Below, piece after piece: positions 35,435 through 47,323 of a DNA stretch of 64,000 nucleotides. The translations under genes and the position numbers were made by a program. How positions within the stretch are numbered: position 1 is the first letter of the stretch; every line of letters begins with the position of its first letter. Below the pieces are notes generated by a model. It was not told the origin of the DNA and searched no databases. It saw nothing but the letters and a program-made list of their open reading frames with translations. Source of the stretch: Caprimulgus europaeus (taxonomy: Eukaryota > Chordata > Aves > Caprimulgiformes > Caprimulgidae); assembly GCA_907165065.1 (NCBI GenBank), contig OU015538.1, forward strand, positions 16,383,165 to 16,447,164. The letters are read 5' to 3'.

Positions 35435-37225
35435 ACTATAAAACGATGCTGAAGTGGCTTTTTTCTCCTTCAGACTATAGGCATACACTTTATGTTTCTA
35501 ATAGCAAATTATATTTGACATTTAATTTAGAAACTGAGTTACCCTAATCTAGAGCTCTACTACAACACTGATAAAGGAATGAAACTTTCCAGAGGACAAA
35601 ACTGATATTTTTAAATTTAAGATAATTTTAGTCACAAGTAATTGAAAATGTAATTTAGAATTCATTACTTTGCGTGGTTAATTACAGTAGAACAGTTCCA
35701 AAAGATGATGATCCAATAAAGTAGTAATTTTTTCTCTGAAACATTGTATCAGAGTAAATAAAGAAAATGCAAATTAATAGGAGTATTTGAATTATATTGA
35801 AAACATTAAATGTATACCAATATGTAATCCATTCCTGATGCTTAAGCATTATACCTACAAGCATGTTCTAGCAATTTCTAAAACTGGACAACCTAGACAA
35901 ATCTACAAAACTTACAGCAGGCAGTTCTTGTATCCTTAATTCATCATAAGGACAAATTGGTTTTATTCAGTTATGTAATTAGTCCACAACTCTTCTTAAG
36001 CTGAGAAGAATGTATTTCCAAACCTCATTTGATGCAGAACACAACTAAGCCACAGCTTTATCTCCATTCTACATGAATTTTGCCCCTCTTTTTTCAAAAG
36101 GAAAATAGAGGGCATGTTTTTAACCAAAGCATCTGATTTAGAAAGATAATAAAAATTCTATTGCAGCCATTGTGTCCAATCCACCTGCAGCTATTTAGCA
36201 GCAGGTGAATCCGTGACCTTACTACTCTTTCATAAAGGGCACAAAAGCCAAATGAACTCCTTACCCGTGTTCCTGAAAAACAAAAGTCTGATTTAACCTA
36301 AATATTTTTGCATCAGTCCCCAAAGTCTGTATCTTTTCTCTATCTAGCTTCAGCAGACTGGAAGACTATCCATAGGTACCCAGTTGATGCAATTAAAGCC
36401 TTCAGAACATTTTTTGTCTGAAGACCTTTAGAATAATTTAAATGGTTTGACTATAGCTGAGAGGAAAAGAACTGTCATGCATGAACCACCTCAGAAATTT
36501 GCAGTGCTGAGCTACATAGCTGATTGTAAATTGCTAGCAACGCGCCTGAAGTTAAATTTTCTATTTTGGTAAGGCAAGGTGTCTTACTCTGGCCTAAAAT
36601 ATGGATTTTCCTAATAATTTTAATTCTCTAGGGTGCAGATAATTTTAAACTCAGAATACTGTTTTCCCAAGGATGTGTGTCCCTGCAGAAAGACTGCAGT
36701 CTCTGTGTATACTCCAAAGGATTGTTTCATGATAGATTATGCCTGACAGTACTTAGCAAGAACGTCACGTATCGCAAATATTGGCCAATAATGCTCAGTG
36801 CAAAGGCTGCAAATGTCAGGATAATGTTAGAGATATCACAGTGCTAAACCACAGTAACAGAAACATTTGCAGAGACACCGTCATGATACTACGAGTAGTG
36901 CACAGCAGTGCTTTCAAGAGAAGTTTATTAGGGTGTCTTTAAATACTTAGTTTTCTAAACACAAATACCATGTTCCTGTCTATTTCCATTTGTACACAAT
37001 GCAGGGAGGGGATGTGACAGGCACGATGCCCGCGGGGTTTGCTACGCGAAGTCACCTTGTCTGTACCACCACGTTTCTGCTGAAAGCAGGAAGAAGGCAC
37101 TGTACAACGTCACAGCCAAATCACCAGCGTTGTCTCTCATCACACTCATATTGCTCTTTTTCACCTCTTTCTCCCAAAAGCCTTAAATACTTTCTTGACT
37201 TCAGAACTGTAATATGCATTTCACC

Positions 37226-37243
37226 TTTTTTTTTTTTTTTTTT
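37226..37243 (+). repeat. Poly-T tract (T18)
   Basis: An uninterrupted T run in the intron followed by gacagag. It may be the tail of a decayed minus-strand retroelement, but no element body is recognisable on the side where it would lie. Confidence 0.85.
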
Positions 37244-40021
37244 GACAGAGCCAATGACAATTCTGTGCTCACCTAAGCCTGGCTAAAGTCTGCAAATAAC
37301 CTGTAGATCAAGATGGAATCAGATTACTAAGTATGGGAAATCACTAGAACTGAAAGTGTCAGTGGATCATTTGGTCTTTCACTAAATAGCTGAGAAAATG
37401 CTCAGTTAAGAAAACCTAAAATCAGAAATAACTACAATTATTTTGTAATTTAAACATTTTTGTCAGAGCATGACAATCAGAGATAAAACAGGTGACACTA
37501 AATCAGGCAGCATGGATTATCCTAAAAGGAAAATTTACAAGTCAGATAAACTGAAAGTTTATAAACAAACTGCAACTACATATTAGTTTTCTTGCACAAA
37601 TTCTTTTATATTTTGGTTTATTTCTGCATGCAGAGTCAGTCTTGAACTAACATCTGCTTAGGGTCAATATAAAATCTTATAGTCTCATGATATATTTGTG
37701 CCAGCGTGGAAGTTTTTATAAATGTATGTCTGTGTCTTTATAGATACATACCTAACATATGTATCATATGTATAGACACATATTTTTCAGTTTCTTTTTC
37801 TGCTCAGCAAAAATTACTTTTAAGATATGCATATTGCCATTATACAGCATCAAGATGAAGTGAGTGATAAATAGACATGGTATTTTTTGAATGATAAAAT
37901 GTTTTGACATTTACAAGTGTTTTGCCTCTCACATCTGTAATTTGCTCCACAGACAGGTTGTCTAAAATATATCCTTAAATATATCAGTCTTGCTCATGGA
38001 GCATTTTACTCAGAGATGTGTCTGCTGTGTTCAAATATTGTCTGAGGTACTTCTGTGTATAACGTGACATGAAGGATTTCTTCCAAATTCCTTCTGCAAA
38101 TTGCTAGAATCAGGGCAAGGGCACACTGACAAACAAGACAAGGATCGTCGTCACCCTGTACGATTTCAAGGTAGAATAAATTATTTATTTTATGTTTGCC
38201 ACTATTTCTTTAATATATTTCAATTATAAACCATTAAGGCCTTCATTACCTGCTAAACAATTTTGACTGATAAATACATCTGCACAGCTACAGAGTAAAA
38301 AACTGGGCTGGAACTGCAGCTCTAATGGTTAACAAATCCTCATCCTTGGACCACAATTGTAATGTGCCTTTTCAACAGCAACATTTCATATATATATATC
38401 TGTAAAAATTAGTCCAGTATAAGGCATCTCACTTTTGGACAATTCGGTTTATAGATTTCTACAGTTTCTAGAACAATATATTTTAAAAGAGTAAGAAGTA
38501 CCGATTTATGAGGAAATCGGTCCTATACTTCTAAATAATTCACCAACGATCAGACATAAAATGATATACCAACTTATATCTTCATCCTCCTTTCCAGTGC
38601 TGCCATGTGGGCTGGATTTTCTTCATCAAGCGGTTTAGAAGCCCGTTGATTTTATTTTTGAAACTTGAAGTTTGGGAAGCTAAATGCTTAATTGCCAAAT
38701 AAGTTCTATTAAAATTTACCTAAATCAAGTCTTGTAAAGAAATGCATAGGTAATATACTATATGAATTATGAATTTATTTAGTTCTACAACTCTACTGTT
38801 ATAATAGCTGTTTAAAACAGCTCACGAGTGAGAAATTTTGTCAGTGTTAAGTACATAAAAACTAATAAAAAATTAGTAAAAAGTAAAGTACATCTTCTAA
38901 ATTTTGCCCATATAAATAAGTACAAAAGCACAGACCTCATTTCTGTGAAAGTGAGAGCATTCACAAAATGAAGCATAAAAGCACATAATATATGGAGAGA
39001 ACAAGCTCATACTTTCCATATGTTTTAGGAGATATGGCCAAATTTTCAGTGTAGTTGTCTTATTTCTTGGCAAATGCTTACAAAATGCTTACACCAGACC
39101 ATGTGAAAGGAACAAGGCCATATTTTCAGTTACATTCCCTTGTGAAAATGCAGATCTTTCAGAAGAAAACAAGGAGGACATCAGGACTGTATTATTGTTA
39201 CTGCATTTTTAATGATTTCTTAGAAGTGACCACCATGCAACTGAAATGCACAAGTTGCCATCTTCAATATTGGTAATACAGTACAGTATCCAGCCTGAGG
39301 AGAAACTCAGTTTATGACTTAAGAGCTACCTACTTTACTATTTGCAATCATGAATGGATAAAAAAAAAAAAACCCTGCAAAATATTATTTCTAGTTAAAT
39401 TACCCTTTACTGTTAGTAAGCTAAAAAATCCTTATGAAGATCAGACACTGAGGAAGATGTATGATTGTATTTCTGATGGAAGGAAATGGCATGGTTAGGA
39501 AGGATGATTCTGTCTGCATCTTGAGGATGTGTAAAAAAAAAAGTTTCTGCTTTAATTTATGCTGTTTGAAAGTCCTGAACTAGTTTTCAAAACTTTACCC
39601 TTCAAAGACATTCTTAATATTCAAAAAGACCTTGCTAATTAACTCCTAAAACTACCTCCAGTCCAACCTGTTTTTCCTGCTCCTTAGAAAAGTTTTAATT
39701 ACACAGATTAAGCACTGGAATTCCAGCTGTCACCTTCCAATAGCTTTCTTCCTTTTTAAAAAAGGTGCTTTTGTGCTGATCTCTCCTTTGCTTTGAGAAG
39801 AGCTTTGGACAGGTTGTTTTTATGATTTAGCAATTCCATATGAGTATTAAAAATGATGTGACAGTATGGAAAGCACATTTAACCACTTACAGAACATGTA
39901 GCTCTTTTCTGAAATGTTATGACATCTGGTGATCAGATTAGGTTTTACCTAACACAGATAAAAAATTATTTGAACATGTAAATGGTAGTTACAATGAAGA
40001 TCTTGACACTGTCATCACAAG

Positions 40022-40309
40022 GGTGCATGATGACAGGACAAGGGGCAAAAGGCACAAGTTCCTTCCTTTCTGAAATTCATTCGGAAAATGAATTTCTTCT
40101 TTTTGTAAGTAAAAATGACTCAACAATTGTGAGAGCATTTAAACACAACAAGCTTTCCTGACAAGTATTTGAAACTTTTTTGCTAGAAATACTCAAGACA
40201 GCTTGACAGGGAAGCAGACCCTGACCTATGGCCCTTGTTTCAGCAGAAGGTTGGATCAAATGACTTTAATAGGTCCTTTCCAGACTAGATTCTTCTATGA
40301 TCCTGTGAA
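40022..40309 (+). mobile_element. CR1 LINE relic
   Basis: A diverged CR1 3' end on the plus strand. It starts around gatgacaggacaaggggcaa, continues through aaaggcacaagtt, and ends with ggttggatcaaatgacttta, ggtcctttccagac and ttcttctatgatcctgtga, which correspond to the usual CR1 ending. The middle is strongly altered. A 69-codon open frame at 40203-40412 overlaps it and has no meaning. Confidence 0.8.
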
Positions 40310-42963
40310 CACACGCATCAGGCTACACGAACTACCACCACTGCAGTTCTCTGCCTCTTCTGTATTGGCGTTCAGAGAGAGATGGTCAGAAGAAGAATAT
40401 TGCAAAGGATGAATGGGATTTTATCTATGCAATTCCAGCTACCCTTAATGTATCAATAAAGTAGGTAATGCAGTGGGAGCAGCTCCATGGAAATGTACTT
40501 AGTTGTGAAAAGGTCTCTTGATTGCTTTTTCCAGTGTGCAGGGCTTCTCATATCAGGCTACATGGCAGGGCCTGCATAAGCATGTATGTGCATATAAGCT
40601 AAATGACGCAGCAGTTGCTACAATCTTCATTTTACAGACAGTGCTCTCCAGCTCGGATACTGCTGGGCATGGACCATTTCTTGGATTTTCTCTGGCCTTA
40701 AACCTTGTGCAGGTCATGGGCTGCCTAAGAGGTAGGCACATGTAATTAGTAAAGGATGGTGATGCTAACCAATTTAAAAATAGAATAAAAATCATTAGAA
40801 ATGTCTACAAACCCCTGGTCCAAAATCACCATTAACAAAATGGCCCACACAGAATTTCCAGTAAAAATATAAACTAAACAATTTATATTTTAATCTAAGT
40901 CTGCTAATATTTACTGCAGTGTGCTCAGCAGGAAGTACTTTCCTAGTTCCAGCTCCAATAAACTGGTTAAGTTCTGTACCCTGTACAGTAATTTGTCACA
41001 AATGTCTCCAAAAACATTGGAAGTTCACACTTTCCCACAGCCACGAAGGAGAATTCACACATTTTAAAGTAACGTACAATTTCTGTGGGGTTCAGATCCA
41101 GACTAACTCAGCACTGACACACTAACAGTCCTGAGTTAGGTTAATCCAGGCAATTCTCCTTATCAGCTGAGCATTGTTCCTGTCATCACCTCCTAGCTGT
41201 CTGTGCGAATTTCTCGTAACTAAAACAGAACTCAACGCTTCCCGCTAGTCCCACTTTCCTTGCTACATCATTTCCAGCTCACTGCAAACAATACCAGCAT
41301 CCCCCCTGCCACTAAACTTCAGCATTACCTTCCAACTACGACTTCTTAGAGAAGTTTTCTTCTGAGCAGATACACAAACAGCATTTCCTTCAAACATAAG
41401 TAGGCAGATACGTTATAATCTTCAGTTAATGTCTATCTATGCTGGTATTTATCTAAACTGGGTATTTATCTTCACGAGAACAACACAGAAATGAGTAGTT
41501 ATATGCTACAGTTCAATTATCTACAGCTCTTAAAAGTGAAACTGAATACAGTAAAAAAAAATAATTACTATATACAGCATTTTTTCTATATAGAATATTC
41601 TCTTGCTTACTGTTAACAGACAATACAAGAAATACTCTAAAATAGCTTCATATAAAGATGATACATTTTTCTTTACTTCTTGGACAGCTTGAAAACGGGG
41701 TGTAACTTGTGGTACTAAAATTTTTTACATTATAAAATCCACTAAAATGCAACAACTCTCACTTAAGCAAATGGTTTCATAAAACCTTCTGAAGGCATGG
41801 AAACAAAATTTTCGGTATAGAGCAAGAGACGCTCAGATTTTAAGAAAAAGATAATAATCTATAGTTATTAAATACACACTGCTGCAAAGAGAGTACCAAC
41901 ATGTTAAAGTTCCATGGACATGTAACAACAAAATACATTTTATCCCTAGGTAATCAGACAGTAATGAACGCAGTAACTAGTCAACTCCATACTAAGAATC
42001 AACTTCAACATTAGGACTCAAACTTCTAACAGTTGTCAACAGGTGGACCTCCTGTGAAAAATACCTTTTTCCTTCCTAAAAATATGAGAAATATTCTCTC
42101 CAAATTTCTTTATCATGAAAACAAAAACGGGAGATTTTGGCAAATACCACGATTTTGAAGTATTCTGCAAGTCTTCAGAAAGGATAGTTTTAAGGAGAAA
42201 ACACTACAGCATTCTAGTCACTAACTAGCTGACAGTATATCCTGCTTCCCTTCAGTTCGTGAAATGGCAGATTGCAAGGGTTTTGTTGATTAAATGGGAG
42301 TATACTTTAGCTCAATAATTTCTGTCTAGGCTACCTGTGGAAAATGTGATCATCTTCAAACCATGGTAACAACTCTATTCTACAACATACTGCAGAACTT
42401 GTGTGCTTATACAGGTAGAAATACATTTGCACAAAAGCACTTCAATACACGTTTACAACTTGTAGTAAGTGTTTCTGCTTGTGTGTCAAAAGATGATGCT
42501 GAGAAGTACGCTCCACTAATACCAGATCATACTTCAGAACAACCATAGGATTTCAAGCAACGTAATACAAACAATGACACTATACACTTATCACAGAAAT
42601 TAAAAGATATTTGTAACTACTACTTGTAACCTGAATCAAGTCCAGAGAAACCAGAGTGTAATGACCGAGTTCAATGGCAGCAGAATCAGATGCTAAGACT
42701 GCTTTAATCAAAGATACCACTGCCACTGGAGTCCTCCTGTCATTTGGTTTTGAAACTTTCTGAAAATTCCTAAAACACAGAACAGATACCATGCTTGTGA
42801 TCCTACAGAATTCTACAGAGCACTGAAAGCCTTTACCAGTCATCAGCTCAATGACATAGCAGGGAAAATAATCCCAGTGATAAGCAGAGAAGTAGAGCAA
42901 GTCTTAAAAGATAAACAGGCTGCAGAAACATGTAACCCTTGAACTGAGACAGTACTATTATTT

Positions 42964-42982
42964 AAAAAAAAAAAAAAAAAAA
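42964..42982 (+). repeat. Poly-A tract (A19)
   Basis: An uninterrupted A run with no recognisable retroposed sequence upstream of it on the plus strand. Confidence 0.85.
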
Positions 42983-45900
42983 TCTCAATATGCACTTGGG
43001 TTCCTCCAAATAAGAGGTTTCCTTGCAGGTAAAAATGTACTTTTATTAAAATATTTCATATAAAAATGACATAGCTGGGATTTCGAGTGATCACAGGTAA
43101 CGGTTCATTTGCACAGTGGTATCGGCACGCCTGGATCCTGCTCAAATACACTGCCTTGAAAAAACTTAATTCTTTCATCATCATCCCTCTTCAATCAAGC
43201 AAAAAAACCTACAGATGTTCAGGAGACAGGTTTGAGATGAAGGAATAAAGCTGATAAAGCTCAGCTTTCCTGAGCTAGGCTCTCTTTTCTTTTCAGCCTG
43301 AAAACACACAACTGTGAAAGAACAGGGAAAAACATATACAGAGAAGTACAAGTCTAGGAAAAACAGAAGAAGTGACTGTAAATAACTTAAATAGTGATGA
43401 GAGGTAATGAATTTGCAGTGAATTAGGTATTGCAAGCTGATACTTCACTACAGCCAGAAAGAATTAGGGGTCCTGGGGACAAAATTTTTACATTTGTGCA
43501 GTGATTATTTCTTGTAAGGGTCAGATACCATCTCCATTTCCTTGCACCAGGGGAGGGAATGGAAATCGGATATACATCATATTACGGGGATGAGTTTTGA
43601 AATCTGTTTGACATGTAGGCCATTTAATACTGCACTAAACTCTGTTTCTGGATGTGCATAGGAAGAAAGTCACATAGAGAACAAGACCAGTCAATTCTTT
43701 ATTAAATCTTCAAAAAGTGTCAGTTTTTCTGATGCATCATTTTCCTACCTCTCCTCAAACAGCAATAAAGGACTAAAAGCAGCAGTGTAGATCATTCAAC
43801 ATGCTCCATGCTACATGTGATGTCTAAGCTTCCTATCCATACATTTAATGGAGCGTTTTGATACTTAAAAAAAAAATTTATAGATAAGCAGATAGAAAGC
43901 CATAAAGAATTCAAAGGAATACTGACATATGGGTTATCTCACTTTCAGATGCTTAATGGATTATCAAACTCTGAAACTCTGAGCTTCTGCTTCCAATGTA
44001 TAAAAAAAGAATTTAAAAAGTCACAATAGATAAACAAGAAAATTTGAAATATTATTCTAATAAATTAGCATGTCTTTTACAGACTTTCCTTCATATATCT
44101 AGAATATTTCACTTGCTTACACCAACTATTAGATCATTAAGACCGGCAAAGTACTTCCAAAAACTGAACATCACAGATAATCATATTCATGTATGACCTA
44201 GAACAGCATACTTACAACCAGCTCCTATTTTTAATCTTTATTGGTAAATTTTGGTTACTTCTGCTTTGCTGTGTATAAAAGGTTTAAGTCTATGAATACA
44301 AAGAGTTGGCAAAACTGAAGGACAACAATGTCTTTGCAAGTCAAAGAAGTATCGCTCGAAAGACAAATCAGTTCTGATTACAGGTTTGTGCTCCAATACC
44401 TCACGTCTTTTATCGGGTTTTGTTTGGTTCTTTGAATTGATGACAGAGTGCACAGTTGAGCTGGCAGTCGCGATTAAGAGGTCAAGCTTTGAATTCAGAA
44501 GTTTCTTATTCCACTTTTTTCCTCAACTAGCACTTCAGTGTCCTGAGTCTAAGTTATTCATATCAGCAGGAGGCTATGGGTGAACACTACCCCCTAGTCA
44601 AAAATACAGAGACAAGCTTCATTATCACCTATTGCTTGAAGTAAATAAACTCAATAGGAGTTCAGATAATCCAAGCACATATATTGCCTTTTGAATTCAA
44701 TAATTGCTTTCTTTTCCTTCCTCTGATTTATCAATTCCTCTCTGAAAAGCTTAAAAAAAAAATAGTGTTGTTTTTTGGGTTTGGTTGTAGGGTTTTTTTT
44801 TTTAAGGAAATGGAATCTATTTTGTTATTACAAAAAAAAAAAGCAGCAAAAAAGTACTCCCTTGGACAGAGTCCGTTAAAAATCAGATTATTTCCACAGC
44901 ATTCTCCTATTATTCACCTGCCAGTAAAATATGTACACTCATTGTCTCTGTTTGAATGCCTATTTTTGTCTGACTGAGGCTATATGGTCATTTTTGTATT
45001 TATTACTGAGTTACTAAGTTTTTTTCTTCCTTCTTCTAAAGCATGTTTTTCTGTTCTCAAAAACTGGGCCACATGCCTCTGAGGAGAAAGTAGTGCATTA
45101 TTTCATTCCCACCTTTTCTTCTTTTTTGGCATCTCTGAGGCCTGCTATGCCCAGAAGTGCTTCCACTCAAGCTGGACCATCAAATCAATTATCACAGCAG
45201 TCTGCTTTCTAAATATGAATGGCAATGAATGACAACAGGCAAGGCGAACTTTCAGCTTTGATTTGTCATTGGTAATGTAAATTTTTTTGTTTTGTTTTAT
45301 AGATGTTTGTTATAGTGGCAATTTGACCGAACTCTTCCCCCTGCTGTCTGCAGCTGCATTGTGTAGATCCTGAGATGAAAAGCTTCACCTTTGCTAAGTC
45401 AGAGACACAAGAGAAAATATGAGATAGGGAACCATTATCAATATAAAAGTTATGTTTTCTGCTAATCTTTTACTACAATCATTACTGTCAATGTAAAAAA
45501 TAAACACAGAAAAAATCCCCACAATAACAAACAAAATACCTGTTTCCATTACTCGGTGTTCCACAATTTCAAGGTGCAATTGTTTTTTACTGCTGTTGCA
45601 TCATTTCACAACAGATCTCCACGTATAGTAATATTCCAGGTTTTTGCAGTGAGAATTACCATGGCCTTGTGACAGTACTAAAAGATTAATTACTGTATAA
45701 AAGCATCCAGGATAAAAGCTAAAATATAACACAATGCAAATAAACACAGTAAATAGAAAAAAAAGATGTCTTATTTCTTATTCATAATCATAGTTTGAAA
45801 TTGATGGTTTCTCCAATGAAGAATCATTTATTATTTTGTTAATAGATAAACAAATATTAAAAATGACATATATTAATATAAAAAGTTTTTTTGAAAAATG

Positions 45901-46181
45901 CATTTCTAGTGCTTTCTTTCATTGACACTACTGGTTCAAAAATGTATATAGTCTGCAGTTTATTTTGAGACTGAATTATTTTTTGGAGAACTGATTGCAT
46001 ACTATGAAAGTGGATTTTAGACAGTAAATGGGACACATACTCAAAAAACTCCAGAGTGAGTACACTTGAAAGTTTGCATTATTGCCAGCATATTCTCAGC
46101 TGTAGTACAGGAAAGACTGTATTACCTATTTTAGTGAAAAGAATTTCAAACAAGCAGATACTAATTTATTTCTGCAGTCAG

Positions 46182-46246
46182 ACAAAAAAACCAAACCCCA
46201 AACAAACACCTCCCACCAAAAAAAACCCCAAAACCAACCCAAATAA
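46182..46246 (+). repeat. AC-rich low-complexity block
   Basis: A-runs and C-runs only, nearly free of G and T (for example caaaaaaaaccccaaaac at 46217-46234). It pairs perfectly over 18 bases with the TG-rich block about 1 kb to the right. Confidence 0.8.
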
Positions 46247-47244
46247 GTTATTTTAAAACACTTTTTGATTGAGTCAGTTTTAATATTCTCATAAAGGAAG
46301 GTTTAGTGGTACCACCTAGTGGTATCCTTGGACACATGGACCAAGTGGGCATCATATGGAGAAGTAGTGCTGTGAAAGGTTCTCAGACCCTTCTGCCAGA
46401 CCCCAGGACTGTTACTGACATCACCTGAACCCTGACTTCAGATGCCTTTTTAGCACTTTGAAAGATTCTACGTGTGGAAGGCAATCATGCTTTTTTTTTT
46501 CTGCATAGTATTAAAAATCTTATTATGTAAAATAGACTATAACTGATTTCCAAACAGGCAATTATATTTAAAATATTTTTTTTCATGCATGCTATTATCT
46601 TGACATTTAAAAGGCTATGTCTTTAAAAGGCACAAGGCTACAGCTAAATGAAATCTCACAGCATGTCATTCACCTGGAAACAAGACTTCGTGAAAGACCA
46701 AGATTCTTCTAGTAGGACAAATAAACTCCCAGTAGGTGAAGCAAAAGCGCTATCAATTGATTGCCATTGCTTCTGCTTAGCCCATAAAAATGTGAAACCA
46801 AGGAGAACACAATTGCAGGCTTTTCTGTAAGAAGACTGGCCATGACTGGAACCGATGACAGGCAAATTAAGGGCACATGCTCTGGGAAAAGACAGGCTTC
46901 TCCAAGTGGATAGGAAACACAAATATGGATTAGAATATTTGTAGACAACAAAGAGGTATGTTCCATTTTGAAGCTCTCTGTTATAGTTTTCATTTGCCTA
47001 TAGATATTTAATATAATATTTAAAGGATAAGCTCTGAATTTGTGTAATTTATTCAGATTGGTTATTTACTTGCTTAAAATTAATTTTAATTGTAAACCAG
47101 AACCCAGAAGAGGTCATTTTCTCCTTAAACCATAATGACTCTCCCCTTGTGTCCCTTCCAATTTATTTATTTGCTAAAATGATAAAACATCTACAATGAA
47201 TTGTTAGAAAATTCTGTGTCGTTAAAGACATTTGTGGGTAACTT

Positions 47245-47323
47245 TGGGTTTTTTTGTTTTGTTTTCGTTGGGGTTTTTTTTTTGTTTGGGTGTTTTGGGG
47301 TTTTTTTTGTTTGTTTTGTTTTT
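47245..47323 (+). repeat. TG-rich low-complexity block
   Basis: T-runs broken by G, GGG and GGGG, including gttttggggttttttttg at 47292-47309, the exact reverse complement of 46217-46234. It contains four G runs of three or four, but with long T loops. Confidence 0.8.

Larger units (their letters stand above)
28531..40021. other. Intron segment, no gene recognised
   Basis: Intronic DNA with the inverted repeat at 30069-30120, a T run at 30670-30684, the poly-C run at 31373-31392, the compound microsatellite at 35255-35432, a CpG-containing patch at about 37010-37090, and a T run at 37226-37243. Open frames here are short and not protein-like. Confidence 0.5.

Noticed and set aside
36990-37286. 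98-codon plus-strand open frame
   Set aside because: It starts at TTG, runs through a T18 homopolymer (a Phe run) and lies antisense to DIAPH2. It does not look like a real protein.
42580-42900. 106-codon minus-strand open frame
   Set aside because: It starts at TTG. No domain, no conserved motif and no exon-like splice sites in the DIAPH2 frame were seen.
46218-47308. AAAACCCC / GGGGTTTT runs as possible interstitial telomeric repeats
   Set aside because: The vertebrate telomere unit TTAGGG is not present. These are irregular low-complexity A/C and T/G runs.
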